DNA of 64,000 bases from Saitoella complicata NRRL Y-17804. Its lineage: Eukaryota; Ascomycota; Saitoellomycetes; Saitoellales; Saitoellaceae. The stretch's first letter is position 1, and the number at the start of each line of letters is the position of its first letter. Of the stretch, positions 55,506 through 64,000 are shown piece by piece. The DNA lies in assembly GCF_001661265.1 (NCBI RefSeq), contig NW_017567002.1, forward strand, positions 62,001 through 126,000, written 5' to 3'. The position numbers and the translations under genes are program-made. Under the pieces are notes generated by a model. That model saw nothing but the letters and a program-made list of their open reading frames with translations, was not told the DNA's origin and searched no databases.

Positions 55506-56426
55506 ATGTCCGAAGCAGCCGCCAGACGGATCATCCAGTCAATCTCCGACTCCTCCATGACCGACTCCTCCTCCGCTACCTCCGCCCCCACACCCTCAGC
55601 CACGACCTCCAACATCCTCATGCAAGACTTCTCCCTCGCCGGACGAACCTGTATCGTAACCGGTGCAGCTCGCGGCCTCGGTCGCGAATTCCTGCACGCA
55701 TTCGCGAACTCCGGAGCGACAAAAATGGCATGTCTCGATATCAACAAAGACCAATCCACCGAGTCCTGCGAAATCATCAAATCCACCTTCGCGTCCGAAC
55801 ACCCCGGAGCCCCCATTCCGGACGTGAGGCCGTATGCGGTGGACGTCACGAGCGAAGAAGCCGTCACCACCACAATCAACCAAATTATCTCCGACCTGGG
55901 GCCCATCCACGTCCTCGTCGCCGCAGCCGGAATTTGCCAAAATATCCCCTGTCTAACATACTCCGCCTCTGACTTCCGCAAGGTCTTTGACATCAACGTC
56001 AACGGACTCTTTTTCTGTGGGCAAGCTGTCGCGAAGAGCATGGTGGAAAACAACGTGACAGACGGCTCAATTATCTTCATCTCCTCCATGTCCGCCGGGA
56101 TCGTCAATAAGCCCCAACCACAGGCAGCTTACAACGCCTCCAAAGCAGCCGTAACACATCTCGCTCGTTCCATGGCCTGTGAGTTGGCAACGAACGGGAT
56201 CAGAGTTAATTGTTTGGCGCCGGGGTATATGCATACGGCATTGCTTGATAAAGTGTTGGAGTTGCCTGGGAATCCGTCGGATATTTGGATTGAGAATACG
56301 CCGATGAAGAGATTGGGGGAGCCGGAGAAGGATTTGAGGGGACCGGTGGTGTTTTTGGCGAGTAATGCGAGTAGGTTCATGACTGGACACGAGTTGGTTG
56401 TGGATGGTGGTTACAGCTGTTGGTAA
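55506..56426 (+). CDS. Short-chain dehydrogenase/reductase, polyol or sugar type
   Basis: Classical SDR, 306 aa, one exon. The cofactor motif TGAARGLG lies at 52-59. The catalytic residues are Ser196 (ISSMSAGIVN), Tyr209 and Lys213 (AAYNASKAAVTHLARSMACE), and RVNCLAPGYMHT follows. Asp78 of ACLDIN near the end of beta-2 could suggest NAD preference, but the prediction is weak. The pattern around SMSAGIVNKPQPQAAYNASK resembles fungal mannitol/arabinitol/sorbose reductases. The N-terminal 40 residues are Ser/Thr-rich and not conserved. The substrate is unproven. Confidence 0.9.
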   Translation: MSEAAARRIIQSISDSSMTDSSSATSAPTPSATTSNILMQDFSLAGRTCIVTGAARGLGREFLHAFANSGATKMACLDINKDQSTESCEIIKSTFASEHPGAPIPDVRPYAVDVTSEEAVTTTINQIISDLGPIHVLVAAAGICQNIPCLTYSASDFRKVFDINVNGLFFCGQAVAKSMVENNVTDGSIIFISSMSAGIVNKPQPQAAYNASKAAVTHLARSMACELATNGIRVNCLAPGYMHTALLDKVLELPGNPSDIWIENTPMKRLGEPEKDLRGPVVFLASNASRFMTGHELVVDGGYSCW

Positions 56427-56781
56427 GCCAACGTGTAGCGGGCAGAGGGAGTACGAGCTGGAGAGGAGAGGCCCGATGGGGACCATTTGATACCCAGCAC
56501 CAGTAGGATAGGCTTTTTGGACTCAGCGACTAGCACAGCAGCTGAATGAAAACGAAGTGTCACCATTACAATCAACTTTCAGACTATACTCGCAGTCACG
56601 AGTCAATCACAATCATAATTAGAAAAACTCCCACGGAGCCTTGCTCCTCGTAACAATCATCATAAAAAAACAACAAAGGTAACACAAATGTACGAGTCCA
56701 GCTCGCACACAATCAAACACCATAAGCCCTCAAAGCACAATATCAAACCCACACCAACATACGCTCATCCATCATGATCTT
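56427..56781. other. Convergent 3' flanks
   Basis: AT-rich spacer after the SDR gene and before the coiled-coil protein gene's stop. Nothing else is seen. Confidence 0.45.
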
Positions 56782-58146
56782 TTAGTAACTCTCCCGTCTA
56801 CTCATCCCGCCCTCCTGAACATCCCTCCCACTAGCTCCACTCCGCCCACTGACAACACTATCCGCAGCATGCGTCCTCGTTCGCTTATTATTTGGTCTCT
56901 CATCCTCCTTGTAGGCGACATTGCGGTCAACGTGACGAAGAGCCCGGACGGCTTCATTCTCGGCGGTGCAGATGTTGGGGTTCATCACGTCGCGCAGCTT
57001 GGCTTCCTCACTAGGGGTGGTTTGGTCCAGTTTGAGCTCCTCTTCGGTGCTGGTTTGGACTTCTTCGGGCTCGGGAACGGAAGTAGCAGGGGCGGGGGAG
57101 GCGACGGGGGTGGGAGCAGAAGTAATAGACTCGGAGGGAGCGGATTGAGGTTGCGTCTCAGGAGCAGTCTGTGCAGACTGCGGTCTTGACTCCTCGCTCG
57201 AGGAGGAAGAAGACGAAGACGACGGCAAACGCTCAATGTCACGTTCGAGTTCCTCATCCAAGTTCTCAGCAGCATTCTCCAACTCCAACGCCTCGGCTCT
57301 CTGGGCGACGGCACGCTCCTCGACGTCAGAAGCATCGTGGTCGAGGAGAGCGATCTCATCATCCAATGCCTCGATCTCCTCACGTTCAGCCTCGAGAGCC
57401 TGAGCACGCGTGATATCGTGAAGGGTCTGCTCCGCCTCATGAAGACGCTCAATCTCGGAATCATCATCAGAGGACGAAGAAGAGGAGGTGTCTCCTTCAA
57501 GACGGTGGTGCGCAACCACCAACGAATCCTGAGCCTTCAAGAAGTGACGAGGAGAGAGGCTGCCCTTAGCATACAACGCCGGAGCCAAAGCGAGGGTATC
57601 GTACTCCTTCGTCGGGGTAGCAACACCATCGAGCTCCATGTGAAGGTGTTCGGCGACATCATGAGCATGGTCAGCCTTAAGCCTGCGTTCACTCGGTTGA
57701 CGAGGCGGCAAGACCGGAGCGAAGGGACGAGAGGGACCAGCTTCGGCAGCGACGGTGACGGAATAAGGGGTGACGACGACAGCGGCGGAAGCAGTGAATG
57801 TGCGTCGACCAGGGAGGGAGTTGGGGTCCAACGGCTCACTCAGGATGATGGCAGGAGGCGATGGAAGAGGAGGAGCGGGCAAAATACCAAAAGCAGCGGC
57901 ATCGGCCGGGGTAAATGCCAGTGCACTATTCTTACCCTCGGTAGGGGCATCAGTGACAGGATGCGGGTTAGGGTCATCCAACGCCAGGCCCGAGATACTG
58001 TCATTAGAAGACCCCGGAGAAGAGGTAGGGGTAGGCGAGGGAGCAGCGGGAGACTGCTGGTGGTGGTGATGATGACGGTGGTGACCACGAGCGACAGTGG
58101 AACGCGCGTTGGCGAGGACCTTGAAAGGGTTGAGAAAGCTAGGCAT
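56782..58146 (-). CDS. Acidic coiled-coil protein of unknown function, 454 aa
   Basis: Not recognised. One exon from the ATG at 58146 (MPSFLNPFKVLANARSTVAR). A His-rich run (HHRHHHHHQQ) near residue 22 is followed by a Pro/Ser/Ala-rich half. A strongly acidic coiled coil, about 225-310, comes next (LEAEREEIEALDDEIALLDH), flanked by serine runs (TSSSSSSDDDS, SSSSSSSSSEES). The tail is charged and ends GGMSRRESY. No membrane segment or enzyme motif. Serine runs near acidic residues suggest CK2 sites. The opposing strand carries a 324-codon frame that I treat as a shadow. Confidence 0.72.
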   Translation of the reverse strand: MPSFLNPFKVLANARSTVARGHHRHHHHHQQSPAAPSPTPTSSPGSSNDSISGLALDDPNPHPVTDAPTEGKNSALAFTPADAAAFGILPAPPLPSPPAIILSEPLDPNSLPGRRTFTASAAVVVTPYSVTVAAEAGPSRPFAPVLPPRQPSERRLKADHAHDVAEHLHMELDGVATPTKEYDTLALAPALYAKGSLSPRHFLKAQDSLVVAHHRLEGDTSSSSSSDDDSEIERLHEAEQTLHDITRAQALEAEREEIEALDDEIALLDHDASDVEERAVAQRAEALELENAAENLDEELERDIERLPSSSSSSSSSEESRPQSAQTAPETQPQSAPSESITSAPTPVASPAPATSVPEPEEVQTSTEEELKLDQTTPSEEAKLRDVMNPNICTAENEAVRALRHVDRNVAYKEDERPNNKRTRTHAADSVVSGRSGASGRDVQEGGMSRRESY

Positions 58147-58556
58147 GATTGTATGCTGCGTCAAACAGTAACGTTAAGGTTAATAGTAAAGCAGAAAAGA
58201 AGCAAAGGTCGTCAAGCCTGGCAGGATAGCAAAGCCGGTGCTATGGTATGGTGGAGAGGATGGACGGGGGAGGTCAGGGGTTTTTGTATGCTGGAAACCA
58301 GCTGTCACTAGCGCGATTCGTACGCTCGGGCCAAGCTGCTCTGAACGGTAACTTAGACAGGAGGGACGTCAGCCGGCCTCACCCCAGCTCTCCGTTCTCG
58401 TTGGTTGCTCTCTTTCTCAGGCAGTCCTCTCGCTAAGCGTTTGCACGGCGTCCAGTTGAACCCTGCATCGGCAGTGCGTCCGGGCGGTAGCCGGCGCTGA
58501 CAGAACCTCCGGTGGCCGCGGTACGTCCAGGCTTTGATCCGTGCAACCCGCGATCC
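58147..58556. other. Divergent spacer between the coiled-coil and PHP genes
   Basis: Shared 5' region of two divergent genes. No clear promoter element recognised. Confidence 0.4.
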
Positions 58557-59927
58557 ATGGCGACTCCCAACCGTCCAGTAGAATCATTCCATATGATGTC
58601 AGAAGCGGCTGAGACCGATACTCTGCTGAACTCGGTGAACGACGTATACTCGGACCCAATCCCGGTCCGCCGTCCATCCTCCCTCCTCCGATCTCTCCTG
58701 GATCGCGAATCACCTACACACCAACGCACTTTCGTCAGGCCTCATTCTTCTCGTCGATGGTTATACGCTTTACTACCAATACTCCTGAGAGCATTGCAGT
58801 TCGCAGCGATACTAGCTGCCCTGATCGCATTCTTCATTCAGTTCCGCTACTCTCCGAAGCCGCCCAGCGAGAAAGCCTCCTCTGCAAAATTCGATTTTAA
58901 AGTCAATCTGTCGTCGTTGCATGCTGAGCAGTGGGATCCGGAGTTCAAGTGGACACACAAAGCGGAGCTTCACGCTCATACTACCGTATCGGATGGCCAG
59001 ATGAGCCCGGAGCAGCTTGTTGAGTGGGCCGTGGCATACGACTTTGACATCCTTCTCGTCACGGATCACAACACAATTGAAGGTGGTCTCGCAGCAAAAA
59101 CATACGCCGAGAAGCACTACCCGGATGAGTTGCTTGTCATCCCCGGTGTGGAATACACATGTTGCAGAATCCATATGAACCTGATCGGGATCAACGAAAC
59201 AATTAAACCACCCGCACCATTTCCAACAGACGAGGACCTTTACTCAGCCATCAATTGGGCCCACGAACTTGGTGGCTTAGTTATTGTGAACCACAGAGCA
59301 TGGTCAGCGGATATTGAAGATCACTACGATCAACCACGTCTCCCAACCCACCCAACCCTAAAACAAATCGTCGAATGGGGCGTCGACGGGATCGAATCCG
59401 CACACGAAGGTACAATCGATCTCCGTTCTTTACGACTCGCTCAGAAAAATGAATGGGCATTACTCGCCGCAAACGACATCCACGGCCCTTCTTCTCCCCC
59501 ACGCGGCTACACCCTCCTCAACCTTCCCTCCTCATCTCGCCCGACCCAAGCCTCAGTCGTCCAAGCTCTCCGCTCCTCGACCTCCGCCTCTTTCCTCATC
59601 ATCCCCGAAGGCGTCTCCCCCCGTGCCTGGACCCACTCGAACCCCGCCTACGACAAATACGCCCCACTAACCTCTGTCTCCTTCGATTGGCTTTACGAAG
59701 AACGCAAGGGGATGTACTCCTTCGTCGATGGATTTTGTCATGAGAGAAGGTTCGAGATGAAGTGGTGGCGAGTATGGTGGTTTCTGGTATGGGTTGTATT
59801 GGGGTTCTTGGTGTATGAGGTTGTGAGGGCTTTGGTGGGTGCTGCGGTTTTGGCGTGCTTGGGAGCATGGATTGCCAAGAGGTCGAAGAGAAGGGGCGGG
59901 GATGTGGAGAGAGTTGATATGGACTAA
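58557..59927 (+). CDS. Membrane-anchored PHP-domain metallophosphoesterase
   Basis: 456 aa in one exon from the ATG at 58557. A membrane helix spans about 70-94 (LYALLPILLRALQFAAILAA). The PHP domain follows: ELHAHTTVSDG with His139, His141 and Asp146; LLVTDHNTIEGG with Asp170 and His171; GVEYTC with Glu199; VNHRAW with His246; and a late ANDIHG. These are the usual metal ligands of PHP phosphoesterases. The C-terminus has another hydrophobic region about 405-442 (WWRVWWFLVWVVLGFLVYEV) and a basic tail. The membrane topology and substrate are unknown; fungal members are uncharacterised as far as I know. Confidence 0.88.
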   Translation: MATPNRPVESFHMMSEAAETDTLLNSVNDVYSDPIPVRRPSSLLRSLLDRESPTHQRTFVRPHSSRRWLYALLPILLRALQFAAILAALIAFFIQFRYSPKPPSEKASSAKFDFKVNLSSLHAEQWDPEFKWTHKAELHAHTTVSDGQMSPEQLVEWAVAYDFDILLVTDHNTIEGGLAAKTYAEKHYPDELLVIPGVEYTCCRIHMNLIGINETIKPPAPFPTDEDLYSAINWAHELGGLVIVNHRAWSADIEDHYDQPRLPTHPTLKQIVEWGVDGIESAHEGTIDLRSLRLAQKNEWALLAANDIHGPSSPPRGYTLLNLPSSSRPTQASVVQALRSSTSASFLIIPEGVSPRAWTHSNPAYDKYAPLTSVSFDWLYEERKGMYSFVDGFCHERRFEMKWWRVWWFLVWVVLGFLVYEVVRALVGAAVLACLGAWIAKRSKRRGGDVERVDMD

Positions 59928-60418
59928 CGGAGGAATCCCCTGGTGTTGTTGTTTCTTTTCTGATGTCGTACGAGCAATATACCCTGGGCCAATCTATTGA
60001 AGTAACAATTCTCACCTAACGCAACCATTGTACGTATATCACTGTGTTGTACATGACCCAGAGCATTGTTCTCTTTGGAAAATTGACTTACACTCCACGT
60101 TCATCTGGCCTCGGGTTACCGGTATTCTATCCGTCCGTGAGAAAGCCGCTACAACATTTACATGCACACCAAAGTTGGGGAAGGCGATTATCGTATCAGA
60201 AGATTGGGATGTATGATGAAGTGGACGATTGAGCTCTTGCGAGAAAAATTCGATTAAGATATGCCGTAACCCAACCCTACTACGCACCATCGTACAAACA
60301 TCAAAAACGTACCAGAAACCCAAAGAGCAAAAAAAAGCACACTATAGTAATCCTGCCTCTAACATGCCAACTCTACTCATTTTCAACTCCAATTTCTTCC
60401 TGATCAACCAAACGATGT
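59928..60418. other. Convergent spacer between the PHP and HSP70 genes
   Basis: 3' flanks of both genes. No gene or RNA recognised. Confidence 0.45.
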
Positions 60419-61688
60419 TTAGTCGACCTCCTCAACCTGAGGCTCGTCACCGCCGGCACCGGGGAAACCACCAGGGGCGGCACCAGGAGCTCCGGGCATG
60501 CCGCCAGGAGCACCGCCAGCGGCGTAGACCTTGGACATGATGGGGTTGGCAATACCCTCGAGCTCCTTCTGCTTGTCGGCGTACTCCTCAGTGGTGGCGG
60601 TAGCGTTACCGTCCAACCAGGAGATAGTCTCGTCGATAGCACCAGACAACTTGGTCTTGTCGTCAGCCTCGAGCTTACCGGCAAGAGACTCGTCGTTCAA
60701 GGAGTTGCGGAGAGAGAAAGCGTAGGACTCGAGGCCGTTCTTGGCGGAGATACGGGCGGTCTCCTTAGCGTCCTCATCAGCGTACTTCTCGGCGTCAGAG
60801 ACCATGCGCTCGATCTCCTCCTTGGACAAGCGACCCTTGTCGTTGGTAATGGTAATCTTGTTGGTCTTACCAGTACCCTTCTCGAGGGCGGAGACGTTAA
60901 GGATACCGTTGGCGTCAATGTCGAAGGTGACCTCGATCTGGGGGACACCACGAGGAGCAGGGGGAATGCCAGAGAGCTCGAACTTGCCGAGGAGGTTGTT
61001 GTCCTTGGTGCGAGCACGCTCACCCTCGAAGACCTGAATCAAGACACCGGGTTGGTTGTCAGAGTAGGTAGAGAAGGTCTCGGACTTCTTGGTGGGAACA
61101 GTGGTGTTACGCTTGATGAGAGGAGTCATGACACCACCAGCGGTCTCGATACCCATGGACAAAGGAGCAACGTCGAGGAGCAACAAGTCCTGAGTCTTCT
61201 CGGAAGTGTCACCAGTCAAGATAGCAGCCTGAACGGCAGCACCGTAGGCAACGGCCTCATCGGGGTTGATGGACTTGTTGGGCTCCTTACCGTTGAAGTA
61301 GTCGGAAACGAGCTTCTGGACACGGGGGATACGGGTAGATCCACCGACGAGAACGATCTCGTGAACGGAAGACTTGTCGATCTTGGAGTCACGGAGAACC
61401 TTCTCAACGGGGTCGAGAGTACCACGGAAGAGGTCCTGGCAGAGCTCCTCGAAACGGGCACGGGTAATGGAGGTGTAGAAGTCGACACCCTCGAACAAGG
61501 AGTCGATCTCGATGGAAGTCTGAGCGGAAGAAGACAAAGTACGCTTAGCGCGCTCACAGGCAGTGCGGAGACGACGGAGAGCACGAGCGTTGGAAGACAA
61601 GTCCTTCTTGAACTTGCGCTTGAACTCCTGGATGAAGTGGTTGACGAGACGGTTGTCGAAGTCCTCACCACCCAAGTGGGTGTCACCG

Positions 61689-61726
<38 letters not shown>

Positions 61727-61880
61727 AAGGAGAGAAACATCGAAGGTACCACCACCCAAGTCGAAGATGAGAACGTTCTTCTCACCAGCCTCAGCCTTCT
61801 TGTCGAGACCGTAAGCGATAGCGGCAGCGGTGGGCTCGTTGATGATACGGAGGACGTTGAGACCAGAGATCAAACCAGCA

Positions 61881-61915
<35 letters not shown>

Positions 61916-62353
61916 AGCAGGGACAGTGATGACAGCGTCCTTGACAGTACCACCGAGAGCAGCCTCAGCAGTCTCCTTCATCTTGACGAGAATCATGGAG
62001 GAAATCTCCTCGGGGGTGAACTCCTTGGTCTCGCCCTTGTACTCGACCTGGACGATAGGCTTGGTGTTCTTGTCGATGACCTTGAAGGGCCAGTGCTTCA
62101 TGTCGGACTGAACCTCCTGGTCCTGGAAACGACGACCGATCAAACGCTTGGCGTCGAAGACGGTGTTGTGGGGGTTCATGGCGACCTGGTTCTTGGCGGC
62201 ATCACCGATCAAACGCTCGGTGTCGGTGAAAGCGACGTATGAGGGAGTAGTACGGTTACCCTGGTCGTTGGCGAGAATTTCGCAACGGTCGTTCTGCCAT
62301 ACTGCCACACAGGAGTAGGTCGTGCCCAAATCAATTCCAACAGCCTTAACCAT
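60419..62353 (-). CDS. SSA1: Cytosolic HSP70 chaperone (Ssa type)
   Basis: ATP-driven chaperone of the cytosol and nucleus, 644 aa in one intronless exon. Signatures are [13 protein letters not shown] at the N-terminus, [14 protein letters not shown], and [16 protein letters not shown]. The substrate-binding domain follows, and the C-terminus has a [10 protein letters not shown]-type Gly/Pro-rich linker and the terminal EEVD motif that binds TPR co-chaperones. Absence of an ER or mitochondrial targeting sequence fits cytosolic location. Codon use is strongly biased toward C/G-ending codons, as expected for very high expression. The antisense 396-codon frame is a by-product of that bias. Confidence 0.98.
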
Positions 62354-63247
62354 TTTGTATGTATATATATGTCTGTGTGTGTGGGTTGTAAGCTTGTGTG
62401 TTCGCGAGTAGTCGATTGACTTGATCTGTTTGTACCTTTTGTAAAGTAGAACTCAAGAGTTACTGACTTTGTGTGATGGGGATTCCTGGGTTGGGACTGC
62501 TCGGTTGATATTTAACAGAGCTGTGGCGGGGCCAGTTTCGGGAGGACTCTTGTGGAACCTTCCCTGCGCGGGTGATGATGGAACTGCACCGACGAGTCTG
62601 GAGGGAACGAGAGACTTCGACGGCGCACAGGGGAAGGGGAAGGGACGATCAGCGATTAGATTGGTCAGGAAATACGAGAAAACTTTTCGGATCGATGGGT
62701 ATCATGATTCAAATGTGAGTGATAATCACGTGTGGGGCCCTCACTCCAAGCTGAAAACTGCCGGTCTCCCAGCTACCGTAGCTGTCATCAACCTGCGCAA
62801 TAACCGAGCAACGGCAAATGTGATACGCCAGCCGTTCTGAAGCTGAAAACACTGTCCCTCCGTGAGATCGGACCCTGACCAGCTGGACAAGGCACAAGCG
62901 CGTTACGGGATTCCGGTACGGCTCCGGGGTAGAAACCCGTGGCTCCCAGAACAGAACGGAACAAGGTCGACAGAGGAGCGCAAGACAAGAGCTGTTTCGT
63001 GAATGCGCCCGTCGTTGCTCTCGCGACTTTTGATCACCCGGAGCACCTTGCTGTCAGGTCGTCCCAATATATGAGTTCACACGCGGTCATTACGTCATGT
63101 CGTCATGCCCTGCCGTCACGCAGCAACTGCGCACACCTTATCTTGGCTCTGCAGCGAAGCTAAGCCCTGCCCATACAAATAGACCCCCTGCCCTTCCTTC
63201 CTTCCCTCTTAGCATACACCCCCCCAAGAACATCTGAACAATCCAAG
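62354..63247. other. Divergent spacer between HSP70 and the HAM1-like gene
   Basis: A TG-rich leader (62361-62400) lies just before the HSP70 start. Heat-shock and stress elements at 62555-62639 are given separately. No RNA gene is recognised. Confidence 0.5.
62555..62639 (-). promoter_or_regulatory. Heat-shock and stress elements upstream of HSP70
   Basis: GAACCTTC at 62555-62562 is a GAAnnTTC heat-shock pair, about 200 bp upstream of the HSP70 ATG, with a further TTC unit at 62538-62540. Two AGGGG stress-response elements (Msn2/4 type) lie at 62629-62633 and 62635-62639. The combination is typical of fungal HSP70 promoters. Confidence 0.5.
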
Positions 63248-64000
63248 ATGCCTACTCCTGTTACCGCCCCGGCTGAACGCCAACCCCTTGTTGGCAAGAA
63301 GTCTCCCGCTCGTCTCAAGAAGGAGGATGCCATCCGCCGTAAACTCCAGACCTACCAGCAAGTCCGTGCCCTCTCCGAGGGTTTCATGCCCACTACTCCT
63401 CAAATCATCGCACATGCTCATGCATTCTTGAGGAGTGGTGTCCTTGATCCCAGGAGTCGGAGGTTGAGCTCGCAGGGTAGGACGTTCATTAGGGATTTTA
63501 GGGCGTGGGTTGAGGCTGCTACTCAGCTTTTGGAGGAGAAGAATGGGAACAACGAGATTCAGGAGTTGATTTGGCATACGGCTTTGTCCGATGTTGATGT
63601 TGATACTTCTGTTGGTTCCTCCTCGGTTGGAGCCAAGGTCACCGGTGCCAAGGATGCCGCAAAAGGTGGTGTTTTAATGCGTGCGTCTTCCGTCCGAGTA
63701 AGCTTGCTAACGAATCACCACAGCTTCCAAGGCGTTGGGCCAACTCGCAACTTTGATCTACGGTAACCCGGAATTCCGCAAACTCCTTTCCGACGCATCC
63801 GTCCTCGCCCGCGACATCTTCGCCGACGCAGCCTCCCAAGCTGCTGGCCTAGCATCCTCCGCCGCTGATACAGTCCGCCCCTCCAAATCCGACCTCGATG
63901 CCATTGACAAGCCCGCCTCTGAGTCCGCCACCAACGACAAGAAGGACGACGGTGACGACGACAACGTGGATGAGACCACCGTCAAGGTGCCCAAGAGCAC
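63248..64000 (+). CDS. HAM1-like N-terminal (DUF5923) protein, 5' part only
   Basis: Start of a large fungal protein of the HAM1-like family. Exon 1 begins at 63248 (MPTPVTAPAERQPLVGKKSP) and ends at 63680 or 63665. The intron ends at 63723 (branch TGCTAAC, acceptor CCACAG), and exon 2 runs off the window. Two donors keep frame: GTGCGT at 63681 (43-nt intron) and GTGGTG at 63666 (58-nt intron). The first is the better consensus; the second gives the smoother joint AAK-ASKALGQLATL. Family marks are TPQIIAHAHAFLRSGVLDPR, LSSQGRTFIRDFRAWVEAAT and NGNNEIQELIWHT. Members are predicted lipid-transfer-like proteins; the function is not established. Confidence 0.85.

Noticed and set aside
57337-58311. 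324-codon frame opposite the coiled-coil protein
   Set aside because: Arg/Gly-rich antisense frame lacking any domain. The minus-strand frame has a better start and composition, although neither has a known homologue.
61052-62242. 396-codon open frame opposite the HSP70 coding sequence
   Set aside because: It mirrors strongly biased HSP70 codons, is Gly/Leu/Ser/Thr-rich without any domain, and long antisense frames over HSP70 genes are a known artefact.

Overview
The window looks like a gene-dense stretch of a nuclear fungal chromosome, most likely from a filamentous ascomycete (Pezizomycotina or a close relative). The evidence is eukaryotic only. Introns are short (about 43-66 nt in most genes, with a few longer ones), with GTNNGT-type donors and CTNAC/CTAAC branch sites 10-20 nt before the acceptor. 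Intergenic spacers are short, genes lie on both strands with no operons, and there are Pol III tRNA genes. The gene set includes XRCC4, EDC4, a KDM4-type demethylase, SIN/MEN Byr4/Bfa1 and a HAM1-like protein, which point away from budding yeast. I saw no CRISPR array, phage, plasmid or intact mobile element.

Layout. 1-6.7 kb: 5' end of glutamate synthase (-), a tRNA-Glu(CTC) (-), an unrecognised gene (+), striatin (-), and a second identical tRNA-Glu(CTC) (+); the two tRNAs form an inverted pair. 6.9-16 kb: protein O-mannosyltransferase 2 (+), decapping enhancer EDC4 (+), then a divergent pair of a PhyH dioxygenase (-) and mitochondrial enoyl reductase ETR1 (+). 16-22.7 kb: a host gene with an integrase-type HHCC zinc finger (-), LSM14/Scd6 (-), FAD synthase (+), and a poor region with a decayed PhyH relic (-) and an orphan ORF (-). 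22.7-31.7 kb: a large disordered nuclear protein (-), XRCC4 (-) head-to-head with Byr4/Bfa1 (+), and a small membrane protein (+). 32-46.4 kb: Puf4-type Pumilio (-), RNA polymerase III subunit RPC2 (+), SNARE BET1 (-), LIN1/CD2BP2 (+), SRR1-like (+), RVB2 (-), GPI8 (+). 46.9-64 kb: KDM4-type demethylase (-), an RRM protein (+), a small SANT/Myb protein (-), GET5 (+), histone H2A.Z (-), an SDR dehydrogenase (+), an acidic coiled-coil protein (-), a membrane PHP phosphoesterase (+), cytosolic HSP70 (-) with stress elements, and the 5' part of a HAM1-like gene (+).

How the genes relate. They are mostly independent housekeeping genes. Functional themes recur: mRNA decay and translation control (EDC4, Scd6, Puf4), secretory pathway and protein targeting (PMT2, BET1, GPI8, GET5), chromatin (RVB2, H2A.Z, KDM4), and cell fusion/septation signalling (striatin, Byr4, HAM1-like). 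Nothing in the order forces a reading as one system. Several genes have their first intron within 3-17 nt of the start codon, so their starts were set by hand-splicing. I found no clear new multi-gene system. The best leads are the domesticated-looking HHCC gene, the hairpin-bearing Scd6 intron, stop-free 3n introns in striatin, the PhyH relic, and a CCCH-like finger lacking its histidine.
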